Origin: Apostichopus japonicus
Lineage: Eukaryota > Echinodermata > Holothuroidea > Aspidochirotida > Stichopodidae
Assembly: GCF_037975245.1 (NCBI RefSeq)
Contig: NC_092577.1
Span: forward strand, 27,589,398-27,653,397
Length of the DNA stretch: 64,000 nt
Direction of reading: 5' to 3'
The notes under the pieces were generated by a model. It worked only from the letters and a program-made list of their open reading frames with translations, ran no database searches and was not told where the DNA came from. Position 1 is the first letter of the stretch; every line of letters starts with the position of its first letter. Positions 58,701-64,000 of this stretch are shown here, piece by piece. A program made the translations under genes and the position numbers.

Positions 58701-61700
58701 CTCTGTGAGTTAACATGTTTACAATGCTTTCAGACTTTGACGTCTGTGGACCTCCAATGACATTTATCCTCCACCGAAAACAGTGAGTTTCTTTAGCTCA
58801 GAGTTTTTTTTACATGAACGAGTTTTACACCTAATTTATCTGTAAGAATTAGAAACATTTGTCAATGACAAGAGCTTGCCCATTGATACATAATATTGAC
58901 TGTTACTTTGATTATTACTTTGATGAGTGTACTGTAAACCTTGATGAATGTTACCATATTATGTTCATTTACCTGTAATATTATTCATTGCACTTCATTA
59001 CATAGGAGAATGTAGAGACAAGCCAATTCCCCTCAAGATATTAAGTGCATATCTCGATACAGGGCTTGCACATCAATATCTTACCTGAAATGGACAATAT
59101 TGATGAAACAACTATCCCTTTTGTGACAGGGACTGATCAATCCTTCATCTGCTTTAGCAAATCTAACTTCCAATGGGAAGTGTGCTGCAATCTCAGGATT
59201 AAGACTCATCTTGGATTTTAACTCACGAAGAACATCTGCCGTCTTCTCTCTGTAACCATAGTGAAGAAGTGAATGTATTGCCATGATCATTTCAGAGCCC
59301 CCCACCCCCACCCCCACCCCCCAAGAAAACAAGAAACACATGCACAAGAATCTACAGAATCATTTAAAAGGGCAGCTTATATGTCTCAAAACCTATTGCC
59401 ATTATAAACAACACCAACGACAACAACAGTAATAGTATAGGATTTATAATGCACACACAATAATAGCATGTGCTGCTAGATATGGCCAGGGAGTTGTTAT
59501 GAAATGACAACTCCCTGATATGACTGAAACCTTTTATGTGCACAGTTATGATTCCTGGCATGAGAGAAGTATGTTGTGTGAAATGCTGTATTTAACACCA
59601 AAAGAATTTTTTTCTCAATGCATCTTCTGTGTAAGTGTCACATATTATTTTCTGTATTTCACAATGCAATACTTGGATATTTGGATACATTTTGCAAAGC
59701 ACACTACTGTACTACTACTTGCAATAGCAGTTTATGTGTCTGTACGTCCTATTACAGTTTATGTGTCTATATGTCCTATTACAGTTATGTGTCTATACGT
59801 CCTATTACAGTTTATGTGTCTATACGTCCTATTACAGTTTATGTGTCTATACGTCCTGTTACAGTTTATGTGTCTATACGTCCTATTACAGTTTATGTGT
59901 CTATACGTCCTATTACAGTTTATGTGTCTTTAGTCCTGTAACAGTTTATGTGTCTATACGTCCTATTACAGTTTATGTGTCTATACGTCCTATTACAGTT
60001 TATGTGTCTATACGTCCTGTTACAGTTTATGTGTCTATACGTCCTGTTACAGTTTATGTGTCTATACGTCCTGTTACAGTTTATGTGTCTATACGTCCTA
60101 TTACAGTTTATGTGTCTATACGTCCTGTTACAGGTTATGTGTCTATACGTCCTGTTACAGTTTATGAGTCTATACGTCCTATTACAGTTTATGTGTCTAT
60201 ACGTCCGATTACAGTTTATGTGTCTGTTACGTCCTATTACAGTTTATGTGTCTATACGTCCTATTACAGTTTATGTGTCTTTAGTCCTGTTGCAGTTTAT
60301 GTGTCTATACGTCCTATTACAGTTTATGTGTCTATATGTCCTATTACAGTTTATGTGTCTATACGTCCTATTACAGTTTATGTGTCTTTAGTCCTGTTGC
60401 AGTTTATGTGTCTATAGGTCCTATAACAGTTTATTTGTCTATACGTCCTGTTACAGTTTATGTGTCTATACGTCCTGTTAGAGTTTATGTGTCTATACGT
60501 CCTATTACAGTTTATGTGTCTATACGTCCTGTTACAGTTTATGTGTCTATACGTCCTATTACAGTTTATGTGTCTTTAGTCCTGTTGCAGTTTATGTGTC
60601 TATAGGTCCTATAACAGTTTATTTGTCTATACGTCCTGTTACAGTTTATGTGTCTATACGTCCTGTTACAGTTTATGTGTCTATACGTCCTGTTAGAGTT
60701 TATGTGTCTATACATCCTATTACAGTTTATGTGTCTATACGTCCTGTTTCATTTTATGTGTCTTTAGTCCTGTTACAGTTTATGTGTCTATTCGTCCTAT
60801 TACAGTTAATGTGTTTATAAGTCCTGTTACAGTTTATGTGTCTATGCGTCCTATTACAGTTAATATGTCTATATGTCCTATTACAGTTTATGTGTCTATA
60901 CGTCCTGTTACAGTTTATGTGTCTATACGTCCTATTACAGTTTATGTGTCTATACGTGCTATTACAGTTTATGTGTCTATACGTCCTGTTACAGTTTATA
61001 TGTCTATGCGTCCTATTACAGGTTATGTGTCAATACGTTCTGTTACATTTTATGTGTCTTTAGTCCTGTTACAGTTTATGTGTCTATACGTCCTGTTACA
61101 GTTTATGTGTCTTTAGTATAGTATTTGACCCTTACAATGTTTCTAATGAGAATGGAAGCAAGACCTTTTGTAGTATGTGCTGTATGCTACTCACAGAAAT
61201 GACAATGTCCTAATGTAGGACGTTCTCTCCCACTAATAATCAAGTAGCTTGACCAAATATATTGCAGGAAATTATTATATTCAGATGATAGATAAACAGA
61301 TATGAGCAACATGTCATTATGAATAAATTCTTACAGTGGAATGGCCCATTCAGTTACATCTTGGGAATAGAGGCAGTAGTATGTAAAAAGGTTGTACATT
61401 GCATCAACTCTCTCCACTGTACTGTCACAAAGGAGACGAAACATCATTTGGTTCACAAACGGCTGCACCCGAGGGAAGAGGCAACTGTAAGATAAAAGTA
61501 TTTCAATCAACATAGCTAGTGACAACTATCTGATCTTCTATTAAGTAGTCTAGAACAAATTGCTATGAGTAAGCAAGCAATTTCCTTCCATTTAGAGTAA
61601 AACAACTTCACTACACATAACATGTAGCAGATAGCCATCAACAAACATATTTGCATAAGTTTAACAGATTCAAGAGGATGTTTAACATGGCAAGGTAATT

Positions 61701-63626
61701 CCTTACCAAACATAAAGCTCACAAAATTTCAAGTGGAAAGAGTAAAATCAGAGGGAACCATCGCAGTGGTTAAGTTGCCATTCAATACATTTCATATGCA
61801 GCACAAGAGTAGTTTGCGAGCTAATAACCCTGGCTGAAGTTAATACCACAGATGGAGAGCAGTATAATTCTAAACAGAGTCAGTGCTTTACATGGTTTGA
61901 TGACTGGGAATCGTGTGACATAATACCACAATGATGAAAGAAAGACAGAGGGACATATTTTGATTGATAATTTATTTTGCATGCTCACTCTAGCAACAAA
62001 GAGCTGAATTTGCATTTGTTATGTAAACCTAATGAGATCTATATGATATTTTGACATTTGAACCTCGGCTGGCCCCAAATGACCTCTGACCTCCACCCAA
62101 AATAATAGGGTTCTTTTACTCACTATTGGAAAGACACAGCCAAATATGAGCTATGTGATGTAACCTATCTTGGGATATTATGTTTACAAGGTTAGTGGCT
62201 TTACAGAGTATGACCTTTGATGACCCAAATGACCTTCACCAAAAACAATAAGGTTCTTGTACTCATTATAGAGAAGCCACATGCAAAATATGAGAGCCAA
62301 TAACGAAAGATATCGTGTTTACAAAGATTTCAAGTTTTGACCCCTTGTGACCTTAAATGGACCCTCACCTATATCAAATTGTAAAAAAACTTTCACTACA
62401 TAAGGCTATCATACCATGCATATATGAGCTCCCATGTTGTTCAGGTTCTGGAGATACAGCGGTTTGGAGACTTTCAAATGTTGCCCTCTGCTGACCCCAA
62501 ATGACCTTTGACCTACACCCAAAACAATAAGGTTCTTGAACTCATTATGAGAAAGCCACATGCCAACTATGAAAACTGCAGATGTTACCTACCTTGAGAT
62601 ATCATGTTTACAAACTAGGTCGTCACATATATGTCACATACATACACACACACAACACCCATAATATTAAACACTTGTACATATCACATATGCATCACAT
62701 CTGCAAAGCTTGCTTTTGCCATTAGTATTTATTTAATCTACCGGCGAAAGCCAACACATACCCAATCCACATAGAGAACTCGTGGAGGTGATGGCCAATC
62801 AGCCTGTCCCAGAACCAGCTGAAGTTATTCTTAACTGGCTGGTGCTTGGTCCGTATGTCATGATAGACTACAACCTTCTCAGTGTGCGGGTACCAGAAAA
62901 ACTTAGCGTGATCATACTCTTCAAGGAATGTATCCAGCCGGGTGAGAATCTACAAGTAGAAGCAGTACGAAGCAATATGACAGACTGCTGATAACTTGAC
63001 TAAACTAGATTTGACCTCAAATTACATCATATGCAAGGACCATCAAGGCCATGTCCATTCCATAAAATCTAACCAAACTACCTTTAATATCTCCAACTTT
63101 TGTACATGGTACTTGTTCTTCCTGTTCTAATTCATATCTTCAATGCAGTAATACTAAACTCTCCTAGTTATACTACTATGCCTGTGACATAGGGGAGGGG
63201 AGGGGGTTGCATAATTTGTGCACCTCCTTGTACTCCCTTATCAGTGAGAATTACCCCCCCCCCCACACCCCCTCAACAATCACTAATGCTGCATATGGCA
63301 GAAGTGTATTAACTATTCGCCTTTTTTTTTAACTGGTGCTCTCTCCTGGGCTGGAGCTGCTGCTATGTATCATACTGTATATTAAATACAATAAATATCA
63401 GTTCTTTAATAATTCCCTTTTATTAATAGAGAAACCTTACCTCTTCGAAGGTGCTTGGTTTGGCGATTGAGTGTAATTGGAAAGCTTCGTGGCATTGTAG
63501 TGTTATCTCTAAGATAATACCTAGACATCCAATGCTACAAACAGCTGCTCGAAATATCTCTTCGTTCTCCTCCTCAGAGCAATCTATAATGTCACTATTT
63601 GCAGTGAGCAACTTCAGACTCCTTAC
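55727..63626 (-). CDS. GULO: L-gulonolactone oxidase (vitamin C synthesis), last six exons; 5' part outside window
   Basis: Exons: 63626-63441, 62949-62762, 61484-61335, 59249-59085, 58166-58076, 55879-55727; all joins are in phase and give 310 C-terminal residues of a roughly 440-aa enzyme. GULO is an ER-membrane flavoenzyme that oxidises L-gulono-1,4-lactone, the last step of ascorbate synthesis. The first exon here is the end of the FAD-binding domain ([20 protein letters not shown], then [16 protein letters not shown]). Then come the ALO-domain blocks [78 protein letters not shown] and [20 protein letters not shown] is the conserved HWxK motif near the C-terminus. The N-terminal FAD attachment region lies past the right edge and cannot be judged. 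Introns carry a minisatellite and dispersed repeats. No disabling change was seen. Confidence 0.93.
56280..57240 (+). repeat. About 950-bp dispersed repeat, copy 1, in the last GULO intron
   Basis: It matches 61740-62660 in order: GCAGCACAAGAGTAGTTTGC, GATGGAGAGCAGTATA, AACAGAGTCAGTGCTT, GAAAGAAAGACAGAGGGACA and ATTTATTTTGCATGCTCACT, followed by several sub-repeats with TGACCTTTGACCTCC, GGGTTCTTxxACTCATTAT and GATATCGTGTTTACAA. It ends in a CA-rich tail. Confidence 0.75.
57241..58075. other. GULO intron 5' remainder
   Basis: Intron sequence with a C-rich stretch near 57382-57412 and a partially repeated phrase, CCTTATGTTATGGGATCATT and CCTTATGTTGTGGGGTCATT (57869 and 57924). No gene. Confidence 0.4.
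58440..58800 (+). repeat. Dispersed repeat fragment in a GULO intron
   Basis: Two sub-repeats of the same family, including AGTGACCTTTGACTTCC near 58609 and GGTTCTTCTATTCAATAAGG. Confidence 0.65.
59727..61115 (+). repeat. 27-bp minisatellite in a GULO intron, about 51 copies
   Basis: The unit is TACGTCCTATTACAGTTTAT plus GTGTCTA, with a common A/G variant (CCTGTTACAG) and a shorter form containing TCTTTAGTCCTGT that recurs at irregular intervals. Period 27 keeps several frames open; these are not genes, since the array lies between GULO exons on the other strand. Confidence 0.95.
61740..62660 (+). repeat. About 950-bp dispersed repeat, copy 2, in a GULO intron
   Basis: Same order of blocks as 56280-57240, in the same orientation, about 5.47 kb away. 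Sub-repeats carry TGACCTCTGACCTCC (62080) and TGACCTTTGACCT (62502). Confidence 0.75.
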
Positions 63627-64000
63627 CTTGAAAAGAATAAAATAGAAATTTAAAGCTTGGCACACAAACAGCAAGCTTTATAGGGTACTATCATTTAGAT
63701 GTGGCTTGGACAGGAATAGGAATGGGAAATTCAAATACCAGTCTGGGTATTCAAATCCCAACCCCAGGGGAGGGGTCTTTGACAAAATTGAATACATTAA
63801 GAGTGTTTTGGCTTATAAATATACACAATAGTCTATATTTTTTAGCTTTTCAAACAGATGAATTTATTTCTCATCAGTATGTATCTTGAGATGTCTGTAG
63901 TGGTTACCAACTAGTGCTGATAGTCGACTCATTCTTTTGTAGTCGATTAATCGCATAGCTCTTCTCGCGATTACTGCGATTACTCGGTAACAGTTATGAT
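63627..64000. other. GULO intron and possible truncated MITE at the window edge
   Basis: Near 63914-64000 the sequence TAGTGCTGATAGTCGACTCA with GTAGTCGATTAATCG and CGCGATTACTGCGATTACTC resembles one end of a small inverted-repeat element cut by the window. No upstream GULO exon was found here. Confidence 0.35.

Noticed and set aside
59734-61121. ORFs up to 227 codons with VYVSIRPIT-type repeats
   Set aside because: Produced by the 27-bp minisatellite inside a GULO intron on the opposite strand.

Overview
The window is animal nuclear DNA. Its genes are split by spliceosomal GT-AG introns, one gene ends in a metazoan-type KDEL signal, and most of the rest is small non-autonomous DNA transposons and minisatellites. 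The gene set (BMP5-8-type ligand, ERp46/TXNDC5, L-gulonolactone oxidase) and the repeat style suggest a marine deuterostome invertebrate, probably an echinoderm. The species cannot be fixed by eye.

Layout. (1) 1-8.5 kb: first coding exon of a BMP5-8/BMP7-like gene on the minus strand (3992-4511), in repeat-bearing non-coding DNA with a foldback element (5480-5838) and a hAT-like MITE with near-perfect 8-bp target duplication (6617-7003). (2) About 8.55-23.67 kb: what I read as one large two-gene DNA transposon of CACTA/EnSpm (CMC) type. Its ends are rich in GTGTAAA-type subterminal repeats. A ten-exon minus-strand gene encodes a 586-aa SAM-domain (SAMD3-like) protein. Its second intron holds an uninterrupted 841-aa zinc-finger transposase ORF on the same strand. 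This matches the layout of maize En/Spm, where the transposase ORFs lie inside the first intron of tnpA. (3) 23.7-32.7 kb: intergenic DNA with MITEs, a roughly 32-bp minisatellite and a long polypyrimidine tract. (4) 32757-44902: a complete nine-exon TXNDC5/ERp46 gene (387 aa, plus strand), with four introns filled by four unrelated minisatellites; one of these arrays begins at the 5' splice site itself and copies it about 40 times. (5) 45-55 kb: intergenic DNA dominated by a 4.8-kb array of 66-bp units with a 660-bp higher-order period, between two inverted copies of one hAT-like MITE. (6) 55727-63626: the last six exons of L-gulonolactone oxidase (GULO, minus strand), with the N-terminal half outside the window. 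Its introns carry a 27-bp minisatellite and copies of a dispersed repeat that contains DR1 nuclear-receptor half-site pairs.

The three host genes look functionally unrelated (signalling, ER oxidative folding, ascorbate synthesis). The strongest candidate for an undescribed system is the SAM-protein/transposase element, including a SAM-only ORF that stops 5 nt before the transposase ATG when the intron is retained. All exon joins were checked for reading phase by hand; no alignment, HMM or RNA evidence was available.
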